DNA of 34,388 nucleotides from positions 1-34,388 of the forward strand of contig JAISLQ010000004.1 in the NCBI GenBank assembly GCA_031290885.1, given 5' to 3'. Position numbers and translations under genes: made by a program. Below the pieces are notes generated by a model. The model was not told where the DNA came from. It was given only the letters and a program-made list of their open reading frames with translations, and searched no databases. Shown piece after piece: positions 17,195 to 28,107 of the stretch (its first letter is position 1; each line of letters opens with the position of its first letter). This DNA is from Acidaminococcales bacterium. Its GTDB lineage: Bacteria > Bacillota > Negativicutes > Acidaminococcales > JAISLQ01.

Positions 17195-17211
17195 GGCGGG
17201 TGCGGCCGCCG
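17178..17211. repeat. Axis of the palindrome
   Basis: The axis falls inside the self-complementary ten-mer CCGCCGGCGG (17190-17199). The left arm just before it also contains GGCGG (17179-17183) and CCGCC (17190-17194), able to form a small hairpin by themselves. The encoded T-R-R-R run fits a natural PgaD tail, so the ten-mer itself may be genuine sequence at which the copy turned back. Confidence 0.8.
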
Positions 17212-17480
17212 AACGCCAGTATATTATATTGCTGCCAAAAAAACATGGCAAAAAAAACAAAAAGCGCGGCCACAAGCAGTTTGCCCAATATTTCCACCGT
17301 ATTTGCGAAATAACTTTCGGAAAACAGGCCGCGATAAAAATAACTGCCGAAATAACCCCACAAGGACAAGGTCAGAAAAAAGACCGCCGCGCTCAAAAAC
17401 AGCTTTATGGCAAATTCCAGCCCGTGCCGGTATTTAGATATTTTGTTGGGACAATAGATAATCTTGTTGCGCCTTACCAT
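17195..17480 (-). CDS. pgaD: PgaD-like subunit, mirror copy, truncated
   Basis: Exact mirror of 16909-17194. The gene starts at 17480 and runs into the axis after about 95 codons; the open frame continues to 17076 only as chimeric sequence. Confidence 0.7.
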
Positions 17481-17481
17481 G

Positions 17482-18717
17482 TTATCGCGCGCTCCTTGAT
17501 ACGCCCCGATCCGGACTTTGCCAAAGCGACGCGCGGCCGAATTTTTTCGTCATCCCTTTGTAAAAGCCAACTACCGTGGCGCAAGCGTTGAAAAGCCAGT
17601 AAAAAGCCGGATACCAGATGATCCAAAAATAGGCTGAAATAAGCGTCTTGTCATAACGCAAGTTGATGGACAGGCTGACCAAAAACTGAAAAACACAGAC
17701 AAAAGCCGCCACGCTGCCGTTCCAGCCCCAAAAAACGCCCGTTTCCGCCCCCAGCAGCCGGCAGGCGCCCCAATACAGAACAGTTAAAAAGAAAGAATAG
17801 CTCCAGATGATCACTAATACATAATCTATATAAACAGGCCATATCCGGCGCTGGCGCCAATCCAGCCAAACGCCGCGATGTCGCCTTATTGTTTCCACGC
17901 CGCCCTGGGCCCAGCGCAGGCGCTGCATCCACAATCCTTTAAGCGTTTCCGGCACCAGTATCCAGCCTACGGCGTTCGTTTCATAGCGCACATCCCAAAA
18001 ACGCTTTTCCAATTTCCAAGTTATGTCGATGTCTTCCGTTATCATGTCATGGCTCCACAGCCCCACGTCCGCCAGCGCCTCCCGCCGGAAAGCGGCTATG
18101 ACGCCCGACACGGTGAGCAGCTTGCCAAGCACTCTCTGCGTTCTTTTTACCAGTCCGATGACGCTGGTATATTCCGCCGTCTGTATTTGCGCCAGAAGGG
18201 TCGTCCGGTTCCTGACATGAGGATTGCCGGTTACCGCGCCGACGCGGGGGAAATTCGCGAAATGCCAGGCAATCCAATACAAAGCCTGTTTGTCGAGCAG
18301 GCAGTCGGCGTCAATCGTTACGATTATGTCGCCCCGGCTCATGAGAAAAGCCATGTTCAGGCCGCTCGCTTTGCCCATGTGCCGGCGCAGGAACAAACCC
18401 CGGACGTTTTCGTGTTCCTCCCCCAGTTTGGTTATAATCCGGTCCGTGCCGTCGGAACTGTCATCGTCGATCACGATAACTTCCATGGCAGGATACTGCG
18501 ACGCCAAAACCGCCTGCACGGTTTCCCTGATATTGTCCGCCTCGTTGCGGGCGGGTATCAGGACGGAAATTTTCGGCACAAACCTCAATATCGGAAACCT
18601 GCCGGTATTTCTTTCCTTTCGGAAATAAAAAAACAAACCGCCGATTATCCATACAAGGCTCATAACCAAAGGATAATAAAAAACATAGCTCCCCAGCAGG
18701 GAGAAAAACCATGCCAT
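17482..18717 (-). CDS. pgaC: PNAG synthase, mirror copy
   Basis: Identical to 15672-16907 in reverse complement, including the DAD, TEDID and QRLRW motifs and the one-base gap to pgaD. No substitution distinguishes it, so it should not be counted as a paralogue. Confidence 0.85.
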   Translation of the reverse strand: MAWFFSLLGSYVFYYPLVMSLVWIIGGLFFYFRKERNTGRFPILRFVPKISVLIPARNEADNIRETVQAVLASQYPAMEVIVIDDDSSDGTDRIITKLGEEHENVRGLFLRRHMGKASGLNMAFLMSRGDIIVTIDADCLLDKQALYWIAWHFANFPRVGAVTGNPHVRNRTTLLAQIQTAEYTSVIGLVKRTQRVLGKLLTVSGVIAAFRREALADVGLWSHDMITEDIDITWKLEKRFWDVRYETNAVGWILVPETLKGLWMQRLRWAQGGVETIRRHRGVWLDWRQRRIWPVYIDYVLVIIWSYSFFLTVLYWGACRLLGAETGVFWGWNGSVAAFVCVFQFLVSLSINLRYDKTLISAYFWIIWYPAFYWLFNACATVVGFYKGMTKKFGRASLWQSPDRGVSRSAR

Positions 18718-18798
18718 CTGTGCGCAACCGCCGTTTTTCCAGATTTTTCCCGGCAAGCCCGGCCATGATGTGTGCCTACGTTAAATTTATCAATATGT

Positions 18799-18827
18799 TT
18801 TACCGGCAATATTTAATTTGTTATAAT
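18799..18827 (+). promoter_or_regulatory. Promoter of the pseudo-ATPase gene, mirror copy
   Basis: TTTACC at 18799-18804 and TATAAT at 18822-18827. This is the easier strand on which to read the promoter, since the gene runs left to right here. Confidence 0.6.
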
Positions 18828-18843
18828 GAAATAATAACAAATT
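18815..18843. promoter_or_regulatory. 10-bp inverted repeat operator, mirror copy
   Basis: Mirror of 15546-15574; both arms AATTTGTTAT and ATAACAAATT are intact. Confidence 0.6.
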
Positions 18844-18892
18844 TGGCGCGTATATAAAACAAGGCGCTTCAGATTTTATACGGAGGTCGCAA

Positions 18893-20749
18893 ATGCCGCT
18901 CAGTTATCCGTTCCGTTCCCTTACGGGGCTATTTTTGCTTTTTATCGGCCTGTTTGTCCCCGCCGCCAATTTATACGGGATAGATTCGTACTTGTTCGCC
19001 GGCAGCATCGTCCTTTGCGGCTGGCACATGCTCCGCGCCGCCTGCCTGTCTTTGTTGTCGCTGCGCGTCAGCGCCGGCTTGTTCATATTTCTCGCGGCGG
19101 TCGGCTTGATTTCAATAAACAAACTGCCCGAGGCGGCCAAATATGTGTGCTTAATCGCCACCTTGGAACTTATACAAAATTATACCGCCGCCAGGCAATT
19201 AAGGCAACTGTACGATTCCTGGCAAAATCCTCCGGCGCCGGTAAAAATATTTGACGGGGAAGGGTTTTCCGCCGCGCTTTCTTCTGAAATCAAATGCGGC
19301 GACGTCATTTTGCTGGAAGAAAAACAAGTGCTGCCGGTCGATGCCATAGTCCGTTCCGGCAAAGCCAAAATATTGCCGCCAACAATCGCCCCGCCCGCCT
19401 CAACTCATTGCGCGGGGGAAGGTTCTTTCGTTTTCGCCGGTTTATCGGCCGCCGAAGGCCGCTTGACGGCGGAGGCCGTCAGCGCGCAGGAAACTTCCCT
19501 GTTCAGCAGTATTTTGAACACGCTCAAACAGGCGGCCGTCGAAAAGGAATTGCGCACCCTTAAATATTACCATCAACATTATTCGCGCCGCCTGCTCACT
19601 TTTATTTTCTTTATGGCCGTCCCTTATTACTTTTTCGCCATTTCCATGCTCAACTGGCTTTACTATACTTTGGCGATACTGCTGATTTTCGCCCCTTACA
19701 ACCCGCTTGTCAAAGCATCCGCCCTTTTCTTGTCTTTTGTCATGGACAAGGCGGACAAATCAGGCGTCATAGTGAAAAATCCAGTCGCTTTTGAAAAGAT
19801 AAGCGAAGTAAAAGCCGTAGCTTTTGAAAAGGCAACCACCTTAGCCAACGGCAAACTCATCCTGTCCAACCTACACGCGCCTTACCCCTTCTCGCGGCCA
19901 GAACTTATGCGGCTGGCCGGCGCCCTTACCAAGGCCGCCGCCCACCCGCTGGCCGACACCATAGCAAGCCAGGGGGACGGCCGGGCGGCCGAGGGGGAAC
20001 TAAAGGCGCAAATCGAGGAAATGGATCAATTCAATATCGCCGGCGTAATAGAAAACCGCGCCGTTATTTTAGGCAGCAACAGATTTTTGCTGGAAAAAGG
20101 GATTAAAACTTACGTCCTTTTGCGCAAGTACGCCGAATATTTAAATCACGGCTCAACCGTGCTGTTTATGGCCGTAGACGGAGAGGCTGCGGGGCTTTTG
20201 TCCTTTATCGACGACATTCATCCGGGAATTTTCACGACAATCCAGAAAATACGCGCTCTCGACGTGAAAAATATCATCATGCTGACCAAGGAGCAGGAAA
20301 AAGCGGCCGCTTCCGCCAGCAAACCGCTCGGTTTTACCGATGCGGTAAGCAATCTGCATAGCGCCGCCAAAGCTGCGGCGGTAAAAAAACTGCACCATAA
20401 CTACGGCAGCGTCTTAATCGTCGGCAACGCCGAAACAGATGCCGATTCCTTCGCCAGCGCGGACATCAGCATCGCCGTAAACGCCGCGAAAGACCTTGGA
20501 GCCGCTTTAGACAGCGCCGATATAATAATGTTGGGCGATCATCTTGCCTGTCTTCCGGCTGTTTTCGCCATGGGCAAAGCTTGCCAAAAATTTACAAAAA
20601 TTTACCGGCGGCTGTTCCTTGGCGTAAAATTCATTCTTTTCGCAACGGTAATTTTCAATGTCTTTTATATCTGGCAGGCTATTTTACTCGACGGCCTGTT
20701 CGGAATTGTGCTTTTGCTCAACTGCCGGCGCCTGGCGCATAAGAAATAG
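18893..20749 (+). CDS. Degenerate P1B-type ATPase-like protein, mirror copy
   Basis: Identical 618-codon frame to 13640-15496. Reading on the plus strand makes the CGGAGG site before the ATG at 18893 obvious. The same motif losses are present (EKATT for DKTGT, APY for CPC, GNAETD for GDGxND), so they cannot be a one-off base-call error in one half unless the halves derive from the same reads. Confidence 0.82.
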   Translation: MPLSYPFRSLTGLFLLFIGLFVPAANLYGIDSYLFAGSIVLCGWHMLRAACLSLLSLRVSAGLFIFLAAVGLISINKLPEAAKYVCLIATLELIQNYTAARQLRQLYDSWQNPPAPVKIFDGEGFSAALSSEIKCGDVILLEEKQVLPVDAIVRSGKAKILPPTIAPPASTHCAGEGSFVFAGLSAAEGRLTAEAVSAQETSLFSSILNTLKQAAVEKELRTLKYYHQHYSRRLLTFIFFMAVPYYFFAISMLNWLYYTLAILLIFAPYNPLVKASALFLSFVMDKADKSGVIVKNPVAFEKISEVKAVAFEKATTLANGKLILSNLHAPYPFSRPELMRLAGALTKAAAHPLADTIASQGDGRAAEGELKAQIEEMDQFNIAGVIENRAVILGSNRFLLEKGIKTYVLLRKYAEYLNHGSTVLFMAVDGEAAGLLSFIDDIHPGIFTTIQKIRALDVKNIIMLTKEQEKAAASASKPLGFTDAVSNLHSAAKAAAVKKLHHNYGSVLIVGNAETDADSFASADISIAVNAAKDLGAALDSADIIMLGDHLACLPAVFAMGKACQKFTKIYRRLFLGVKFILFATVIFNVFYIWQAILLDGLFGIVLLLNCRRLAHKK

Positions 20750-20814
20750 CGGGGCTTCAACAGTTGCCGTTTTCTCGCGCGCGAACGGCCGGAGAACCGC
20801 CGCCGCCCGGACGT

Positions 20815-21387
20815 TCACTTGCCTGTCCGCCCCCGTTTGGTGAAAGCGAGCCCTTCTTTGCACAAAGGGCACTCCTTTGGCTTGAAAACCGGAACGTCCA
20901 GTTTGAGAAGCGCGGCCGTCTTGACGCCAAAATCTACGCACCCGCCGCTGCGGTCCACCAAAACGCCAACGCCGACGGGCAACCCGCCTTTTTCCTGGAC
21001 GACTTCCAGCACTTCCCGCACCGAACCGCCCGTGGTAACAATATCTTCCACGACCAGCACCCTCGCGCCGGCCGGTATTTCAAATCCGCGTTTCAACGTC
21101 ATCTTGCCATCTTCGCGTTCGGTGAAGATGGCTTTTGTTTTCAGCGCCTTGCCGGTTTCATGCGCCAGCAGTATCCCGCCGGTAACCGGGCCAACGACCA
21201 GCTCCACCCGATCGGCGGCGAAATTTTTCGCCAATTCCTTGCATAAAAGCTCCGTATATTCGGGATATTGCAGCAGTTGGAATTTTTCCAAATACATAGG
21301 GCTGTGCAGGCCGGAGGTAAGGAGAAAATGCCCGTGGAGGACGGCGCCCGTGTCTTCCAAAAGTTTCATGAGCGTTTCTTTTTTCAC
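20815..21387 (-). CDS. pyrE: Orotate phosphoribosyltransferase, mirror copy
   Basis: Exact copy of 13002-13574, with the PRPP motif and the CPLC pair retained; it starts at a GTG overlapping the pyrF stop. Confidence 0.93.
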   Translation of the reverse strand: MKKETLMKLLEDTGAVLHGHFLLTSGLHSPMYLEKFQLLQYPEYTELLCKELAKNFAADRVELVVGPVTGGILLAHETGKALKTKAIFTEREDGKMTLKRGFEIPAGARVLVVEDIVTTGGSVREVLEVVQEKGGLPVGVGVLVDRSGGCVDFGVKTAALLKLDVPVFKPKECPLCKEGLAFTKRGRTGK

Positions 21388-22106
21388 AGGCAGGCCTCCC
21401 GCATCTCTTCGATGATCGCCCGCGCCGCCCCTTTAGGGTCAATCGCCCGGGTTATCGGGCGCCCGACCACTATATGGCTCGCGCCCGCTTCCAGCGCCAT
21501 TTGGGGCGTGGCGAAACGGGCCTGGTCGTTGCAGCTGTCGGCACTTTGCCTAACGCCAGGCGTTACGATGTAAAAATCCCGGCCACAGGCTTCACGGATG
21601 CCCGCCGCTTCCCAAGGCGACGCTACTGCCCCGCTCATGCCGGAATCTTTGGCGAGTTTGGCCATCTCCAGCACTTGCTCCTTTATGGAAAGGGCGCTGT
21701 TAAGTTCGCGCCATTGCTTTTCGCCAAGGCTGGTAAGCACAGTAACGGCAAGCAAAAGCGGCGCTTTCCTGCCAGTCTTTTCCTGGATCCGCTTTGCCGC
21801 CGCCGCAGCCTCTTGCATCATCTCCCGCCCGCCGAAGGCGTGCAGGGTGATCATGTCCACTTCCAGGGCGCTCAAAACCTCAATGCTTCGCGCAACCGTA
21901 TTCGGTATGTCGTGCAATTTCAAGTCAAGGAATATCTTTTTGCGGCGCGCTTTCAGATAGTCAATCACGTCTTTTTGCGCGCCGTAGAAAAGTTCCATGC
22001 CCACTTTGTAATAATTTACCGTACTGTCCAACGCGACGATCAGCCTGCTGGCTTTGTCCATGTTGGGCACGTCCAGGGCAACGATAAGTCTGTCTTCAAA
22101 AATCAT
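21384..22106 (-). CDS. pyrF: OMP decarboxylase, mirror copy
   Basis: Exact copy of 12283-13005, with the Asp61/Lys63/Asp66 active-site set intact. Confidence 0.95.
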   Translation of the reverse strand: MIFEDRLIVALDVPNMDKASRLIVALDSTVNYYKVGMELFYGAQKDVIDYLKARRKKIFLDLKLHDIPNTVARSIEVLSALEVDMITLHAFGGREMMQEAAAAAKRIQEKTGRKAPLLLAVTVLTSLGEKQWRELNSALSIKEQVLEMAKLAKDSGMSGAVASPWEAAGIREACGRDFYIVTPGVRQSADSCNDQARFATPQMALEAGASHIVVGRPITRAIDPKGAARAIIEEMREACL

Positions 22107-22118
22107 CTTCTTCGCTCC

Positions 22119-23048
22119 TCACGCGGGCGGCCAAGCCGCGCCGACAAGTTCGCCAATATTGGCGGCGGCCTCTTCCCGCATATAGGCGCGCAAACCCTGA
22201 GTTATAAGCTCAATTGACTGCGGGTCGGCGAAGGTCGCCGACCCTACCGCCACGGCGCTCGCTCCCGCCATGATAAATTCCAAAGCGTCCTCGGCCGCCG
22301 CAATGCCGCCCATGCCGATCACCGGTATCTTTACCGCCCGCGCGGCCTGCCAGACCATGCGCACCGCCACCGGGCGGACGGCCGGGCCGGAAAGTCCGCC
22401 GAAAATGTTGCCCAGCGCCGGTTGTTTCCTTTTTATGTCTATTTTCATGCCAACCAAGGTATTGATCAGGGAGAGCGCGTCGCTGCCCGCGGCTTCCGCC
22501 GCCCGCGCGATTTCCGCTATGTCGGTTACGTTCGGCGAAAGTTTGGTGATAATCGGCTTGCCGCTGGCCCTTCTCACCGCGCCCACTACTTCGGCGGCGC
22601 TGCCCGGCCGCGTGCCGAAAGCAAGGCCGCCCGCTTTAATGTTGGGGCAGGAAATGTTGATCTCTATGCCGGCTACGGCGGTAGCGTCGAGCCGCCGCGC
22701 CAATTCCGCGTATTCGTCCACCGTCCGTCCGGCGATATTGGCGATCACCGGCACGTCATAGCGGCGGAGCGCCGGCAGTATGTTGTCAATAAACACCCCT
22801 ACGCCGGGATTTTCCAGCCCGATTGCGTTAAGCGCCCCGGCGGGCGTCTCCGCTATCCTCTGTCCGGCGTTGCCGGGGCAAGGTTCAAGGGTGGCGCCTT
22901 TGACGACAAGCGCACCAAGGCTGTTCAAATCGACAAAGTCCAGCAGTTCCAGCCCATACCCGCATGTGCCGGAAGCCGTCATAACAGGGGTTTTCATCTT
23001 GATGCCGGCGATTTCCACCGCCAGTTTGTTCCCGTCCGCAGCGCTCAT
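22119..23048 (-). CDS. pyrD: Dihydroorotate dehydrogenase 1B, mirror copy
   Basis: Exact copy of 11341-12270, with catalytic Cys134 and the GMGGI flavin site intact; it overlaps pyrK by four bases. Confidence 0.95.
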   Translation of the reverse strand: MSAADGNKLAVEIAGIKMKTPVMTASGTCGYGLELLDFVDLNSLGALVVKGATLEPCPGNAGQRIAETPAGALNAIGLENPGVGVFIDNILPALRRYDVPVIANIAGRTVDEYAELARRLDATAVAGIEINISCPNIKAGGLAFGTRPGSAAEVVGAVRRASGKPIITKLSPNVTDIAEIARAAEAAGSDALSLINTLVGMKIDIKRKQPALGNIFGGLSGPAVRPVAVRMVWQAARAVKIPVIGMGGIAAAEDALEFIMAGASAVAVGSATFADPQSIELITQGLRAYMREEAAANIGELVGAAWPPA

Positions 23049-23824
23049 AATCCTTCCACCTCCCCGGCGGCAAATACGGGGCCGTTAAGGCAAATGCGCT
23101 TGCGCTTTCCGTCCGCGCCTTGGCAGGAGCAGGCCTGGCACGCCCCCAAGCCGCAACCCATGCGGCTTTCCAAGGAAAGTTGGCAGGGAATGTTTTTCTG
23201 TCTGACAAAAGCGGCGATCGCCTTCAGCATGGGCGGCGGCCCACAGGCGTATATGCAGTCGTATCCGCCTTCTTCCGCCGCTTGCGGCAAAACGGCCAAG
23301 GCGTTGCCGCGAATGCCCATGCTGCCGTCGTCGGTGGCAATGTACACGCAATGGCAAAGATCTTTAAACATGGCCTGCCAGTAAGTTATTTCGTCTTTAT
23401 TGCGCCCGGCCAGCACAATGCCGCTGCCAAAACGGCCGGCAAAGCTTCGCGCTACGCTGATTAGGGGAGCGATGCCAATGCCGCCGCCCACTAAAAGGGG
23501 CCTTTTGGCCTCAAGCGAAAACCCATGCCCCAAAGGGCCCATGATATCAACTTTTTCCCCTTCCCGGCGGGCGGCCAGCCAGCTTGTGCCAACGCCTGCC
23601 GCCCTGTAGATTATGGTTATCCGGCCGTCTGCGGCGTCCGCCACCGACAGCGGGCGGCGCAGGAAAGGCGCTTGCCCCCAGCCGGTCTTTACCCCCACGA
23701 ACTGCCCCGGCTTAGCTTCCCGGCAGATTTGCGGAGCGTCAAGCAAAAGGCTGTACACATCGCTTCCCAAACGGACATTGCCCAGCACGGCAGCCAATTC
23801 GACAAATTTTTTACTCAAAATCAT
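23045..23824 (-). CDS. pyrK: Dihydroorotate dehydrogenase electron-transfer subunit, mirror copy
   Basis: Exact copy of 10565-11344, with all four iron-sulfur cysteines present. The ATG at 23822-23824 lies inside the end of carB. Confidence 0.93.
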   Translation of the reverse strand: MILSKKFVELAAVLGNVRLGSDVYSLLLDAPQICREAKPGQFVGVKTGWGQAPFLRRPLSVADAADGRITIIYRAAGVGTSWLAARREGEKVDIMGPLGHGFSLEAKRPLLVGGGIGIAPLISVARSFAGRFGSGIVLAGRNKDEITYWQAMFKDLCHCVYIATDDGSMGIRGNALAVLPQAAEEGGYDCIYACGPPPMLKAIAAFVRQKNIPCQLSLESRMGCGLGACQACSCQGADGKRKRICLNGPVFAAGEVEGL

Positions 23825-26800
23825 CACCTGCCCATAAAAGATCCTGCAAAGCAACGACGCTGACCAAGCGGCGGCGCCTCATGGCCGACATAACGCCAAG
23901 GATGGCTTTCGCCGTGTCCACGGAGGTAAGGCACGGTATGGCGTGTTCCACCGTGGCGCGCCTTATATTGAAACCGTCCCGTTCATAGGCCGAGCCTTTG
24001 CTTATGGTATTTATCACCATGTTTATTTTGCCTTTTTTGATCTCATCCAGAAGGTTAGGCGAACCCTCGCTGACTTTTGCGGCCAGTTGCGCGTCAATGC
24101 CGTTTTTTATAAAAAATTCCGCCGTGCCCTTCGTCGCCGCGATCATATAACCAAGGTCATAAAAGCCTTTGGCGATGGCTAACGCTTCGTCTTTATCTTT
24201 ATCGGCGATGGTAAAAAGTATCGCCCCCTCGTCCGGGACATTGATGCCGGAAGCAACGCAGGCTTTGTAAAGGGCGCGCGAGAATTTGTTGTCAACACCC
24301 ATGACCTCGCCGGTGGATTTCATTTCCGGCCCCAACGTTATATCGACGTTGTGCATTTTCGCAAAGGAAAATACCGGCGCTTTTATCGCGTAGTAATCGG
24401 GGAACAGGCGCAGGCCGGGCTTGTACCCGATTTGCTTTATTTTTTGCCCGAGCGCGGCTTTGGTGGCGACGTTTACCATGGGAATGCCGGTTACTTTGCT
24501 CAAAAAAGGCACGGTGCGGCTGGAACGCGGGTTGACTTCTATGACAAATACCTCGTCGTTTTTCACGATGTATTGAATGTTCAGCATACCTTTGACTTCC
24601 AGGCCGCGCGCTATGCGGTTGGTAAAATCAATGACGCTGCGAATAACCCGCTCCGACAGGCTGCGCGGCGGATATACGGCTATGCTGTCGCCGGAATGGA
24701 CGCCCGCCCGCTCAATATGTTCCATTATCCCGGGAATAAGCGTGTCTTTGCCGTCGCAAATCGCGTCGACTTCCACTTCCGTGCCGGAAAGGTAATGGTC
24801 CACCAAAACAGGGTGCTCTTGTGAGGCTTTAACGGCGCCGGTCATATATTGGCGCAGTTCGCCCTCGTTATAGACTATTTCCATGGCGCGCCCGCCCAAG
24901 ACGTAAGACGGGCGCACCATCACGGGATAGCTGACCGCCGCGGCCGCTTTCAGGGCGCCCTCTATGTCGAAAACCGTAAAGCCGCGGGGTCGCGGGATGT
25001 TGAGTTTGGTCAGCAGTGCATCGAACTTTTCACGATCTTCGGCCATGTCAATGCTTTCGACCGTGGAGCCGATGATCCGGACGCCGCAGGCGGCAAGCGG
25101 TCCGGCCAGATTAATCGCCGTTTGCCCGCCGAACTGGACGATCACCCCTTCCGGGCGCTCTTTGTCTATGACACCAAGCACGTCCTCCAGCGTCAGCGGC
25201 TCAAAATAGAGGCGATCCGCAGTGTCGAAATCCGTGCTCACCGTTTCCGGGTTGTTGTTTATAATCACCGTTTCATAGCCAAGTTCCTTGAGTGCCCAGA
25301 CAGAATGTACCGAACAGTAGTCAAATTCTATGCCCTGCCCGATGCGAATCGGCCCGGAACCCAATACTACGACTTTGGGTTTTGCCGTCCTTTCCACTTC
25401 GTCTTCCGCGCCGTAGACCGAATAATAATACGGCGTTACCGCCTCAAACTCGGCGGCGCAGGTATCGACCATTTTATACGCCGGCAATATGGCGCATTGT
25501 TTTCTCGCCGCGCGCACGTCGGACGCCGCCTTCCCGCAAAGGCGGGCGATGGCCGGGTCGGAAAAGCCGCATTTTTTGGCCGCAAGCAGCATCCCTTCAT
25601 CAAGGCCCTTTTCCGCAAGCAGTTTTTCCATAGTTACGATATTTAAGATTTTTTGCAGGAAAAAGCGGTCGATGGCCGTTATTTCATGTATTTCCCCTAA
25701 GGGCTTCCCCCGCCGCATGGCCTCGGCTATGACAAAAAACCGCTCGTCGGTAGTATTTTTTATCCGGCCAAACAATTCCGCATCGGAAAGCGCGGCTATT
25801 TCCGGCAGCCAAAGATGATCGGCGCCTATTTCCAAAGATCTTACCGCCTTTAAAATAGCCCCTTCCAAAGAACGGTCGATCGCCATAACCTCGCCGGTCG
25901 CCTTCATCTGGGTACCCAACTCCCGGTCGGCGTTGGCGAATTTGTCAAAAGGCCAGCGCGGGAATTTTATGACGGCATAGTCTATGGAAGGCTCAAAACA
26001 GGCTTTGGTTTTTTGGGTTACGGCGTTCTCAATTTCTTCGAGAAGGTACCCTACGGCAATCTTACTGGCGACTTTGGCGATCGGATAGCCCGTGGCTTTG
26101 GACGCCAAGGCACTGGAACGGCTGACGCGGGGATTGACCTCGATAACGTAATATTTTTCCGAGCAAGGGTCCAGCGCGTACTGCACGTTGCAGCCGCCTT
26201 CGACGCCAAGCGCGCGGATAATCCTGACGGAGGCGCCCCTGAGCATCATCAGCTCGCGGTCCGACAGGGTCTGCGCGGGCGCGACCACCACGCTGTCGCC
26301 GGTATGCACGCCGACCGGATCAAGGTTCTCCATGCTGCAAATGGTTACGCAATTGTCGGCGGCGTCCCTTATGACTTCATACTCCAATTCCTTCCAGCCG
26401 GCGACGCTGCGTTCGATAAGCGCCTGGCCGATCAGGCTGTATTTTAAACCTACGTTGGTAATTTCGCTCAATTCATCTTCGTTGGCGGCTATCCCGCCGC
26501 CAGTGCCGCCCAGCGTATAAGCGGGGCGCACGATGAGGGGAAAGCCCACTTCGCGGGCGAATTGCCGGGCGGCGTAAACCGTTTCGACGATAGTGCTTTC
26601 CGGCACGGGCTCGCCGATCTTTTCCATGGTTTCCTTGAAAAGTTCGCGGTCTTCCGCCTTTTTGATGCTCTCGACCGACGTGCCCAAAAGTTCGATGCCG
26701 TATTCGGCCAGCGCGCCGCGCCGGCCAAGTTCCACCGCCAAATTCAGCCCGGTCTGCCCGCCAAGGGTAGCCAAAAGTCCGTCCGGCTGTTCTTTTTTGA

Positions 26801-27032
26801 TTATGGCTTCTAAAAACTCCACAGTCAGCGGCTCTATATATACCCGATCGGCGATATTCGCGTCCGTCATGATCGTCGCCGGATTGCTGTTGACCAAAAC
26901 GACCTCCAGCCCTTCCTCCTTCAGGGCGCGGCAGGCCTGTGTGCCCGCGTAGTCAAATTCCGCCGCCTGCCCGATGACGATAGGGCCGGAGCCAATGACA
27001 AGCACTTTTTTGATATGTTGTTTTTTCGGCAT
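23811..27032 (-). CDS. carB: Carbamoyl-phosphate synthase large subunit, mirror copy
   Basis: Exact copy of 7357-10578, with both ATP-grasp halves and the MGS-like allosteric domain complete. Confidence 0.95.
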   Translation of the reverse strand: MPKKQHIKKVLVIGSGPIVIGQAAEFDYAGTQACRALKEEGLEVVLVNSNPATIMTDANIADRVYIEPLTVEFLEAIIKKEQPDGLLATLGGQTGLNLAVELGRRGALAEYGIELLGTSVESIKKAEDRELFKETMEKIGEPVPESTIVETVYAARQFAREVGFPLIVRPAYTLGGTGGGIAANEDELSEITNVGLKYSLIGQALIERSVAGWKELEYEVIRDAADNCVTICSMENLDPVGVHTGDSVVVAPAQTLSDRELMMLRGASVRIIRALGVEGGCNVQYALDPCSEKYYVIEVNPRVSRSSALASKATGYPIAKVASKIAVGYLLEEIENAVTQKTKACFEPSIDYAVIKFPRWPFDKFANADRELGTQMKATGEVMAIDRSLEGAILKAVRSLEIGADHLWLPEIAALSDAELFGRIKNTTDERFFVIAEAMRRGKPLGEIHEITAIDRFFLQKILNIVTMEKLLAEKGLDEGMLLAAKKCGFSDPAIARLCGKAASDVRAARKQCAILPAYKMVDTCAAEFEAVTPYYYSVYGAEDEVERTAKPKVVVLGSGPIRIGQGIEFDYCSVHSVWALKELGYETVIINNNPETVSTDFDTADRLYFEPLTLEDVLGVIDKERPEGVIVQFGGQTAINLAGPLAACGVRIIGSTVESIDMAEDREKFDALLTKLNIPRPRGFTVFDIEGALKAAAAVSYPVMVRPSYVLGGRAMEIVYNEGELRQYMTGAVKASQEHPVLVDHYLSGTEVEVDAICDGKDTLIPGIMEHIERAGVHSGDSIAVYPPRSLSERVIRSVIDFTNRIARGLEVKGMLNIQYIVKNDEVFVIEVNPRSSRTVPFLSKVTGIPMVNVATKAALGQKIKQIGYKPGLRLFPDYYAIKAPVFSFAKMHNVDITLGPEMKSTGEVMGVDNKFSRALYKACVASGINVPDEGAILFTIADKDKDEALAIAKGFYDLGYMIAATKGTAEFFIKNGIDAQLAAKVSEGSPNLLDEIKKGKINMVINTISKGSAYERDGFNIRRATVEHAIPCLTSVDTAKAILGVMSAMRRRRLVSVVALQDLLWAGDDFE

Positions 27033-27033
27033 T

Positions 27034-28107
27034 TTACCGTCCCCCGATCAGGTTGTCGAAGCGCTCGAACAAATATTCGTGCCCATCGGGGCCGGGAGAC
27101 GCCTCGGGATGATACTGCACGGCGAAGATGGGCTTGTGCTCGTGGGCGACTCCTTCCAACGTCCCGTCATTGACGTTGCGGTGGGTAACTTTCAGCCCCG
27201 TGCCGCACAGCGAACCCTCGTTCACCGCGTAGCCGTGATTTTGGGAAGTTATGACGATTTTGTTCAATTGCAGGTCTTTCACCGGATGGTTTACTCCCCG
27301 GTGCCCAAATTTCATTTTGTAAGTATCGCCGCCCAAGGCAAGGCAAATCAGCTGGTAGCCGAGACAAATGCCGAATATCGGCTTGCCGCTTTCCACAAGC
27401 GCCTTTATATTGCCGATTATTTCCGGCAAGGATTTAGGGTCGCCCGGCCCGTTGGACAAAAATATGCCGTCCGGCTTGTCCGCCAGTATCTTTTCCGCTT
27501 CGGTATAGGCCGGGTAAAGGGTCATATCGTAGCCGTACGCGCAAAGATCGTCAATCATGGCGCGTTTGGCGCCAAAGTCCAAAAAGGCCACCCGCTTGCC
27601 GCCCCGGCCTACTTTTTCCGGCTGCTTGATAGTTACCTCCCTGACCAAAAACTTCTCCTCCGGCAGGGCGAGCAGCCGGCTAATCTCAGCTTCATCCGTA
27701 TCCTCGGGGGCAATCGCGCCCCACAACGTCCCTTCGGTGCGTATGCGCCGCGTGAGCGCCCGCGTATCCACCCCATAAAGGCAGGGTATTTTTTCTTCCC
27801 GCAGGAAATCCTTTATCGATCCCCGCGAACGCCAATTGCTCGGCCGCTCGCAAAGCTCGCTTACGATATATCCGCGAAAATAAGATTTGGGCGCTTGTTT
27901 GTAAAGATCATTCACGCCATAGTTGCCGATCAAGGGATAAGTCATAACCACTATCTGCCCGCAGTAGGAAGGATCCGTAAGCGTTTCCTGATAACCTGTC
28001 ATAGCGGTATTGAACACCACTTCGCCCACCCCCGGGGCGCCGCCGAAAAATCGCCCTTTATAAACGCTGCCGTCTTTCAGGACAAGTTTGCCGCCCTTTT
28101 CAGTCAA
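27034..28107 (-). CDS. carA: Carbamoyl-phosphate synthase small subunit, mirror copy
   Basis: Exact copy of 6282-7355, with Cys248, His333 and Glu335 present and the same TTG start overlapping pyrC. Confidence 0.94.
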   Translation of the reverse strand: MTEKGGKLVLKDGSVYKGRFFGGAPGVGEVVFNTAMTGYQETLTDPSYCGQIVVMTYPLIGNYGVNDLYKQAPKSYFRGYIVSELCERPSNWRSRGSIKDFLREEKIPCLYGVDTRALTRRIRTEGTLWGAIAPEDTDEAEISRLLALPEEKFLVREVTIKQPEKVGRGGKRVAFLDFGAKRAMIDDLCAYGYDMTLYPAYTEAEKILADKPDGIFLSNGPGDPKSLPEIIGNIKALVESGKPIFGICLGYQLICLALGGDTYKMKFGHRGVNHPVKDLQLNKIVITSQNHGYAVNEGSLCGTGLKVTHRNVNDGTLEGVAHEHKPIFAVQYHPEASPGPDGHEYLFERFDNLIGGR

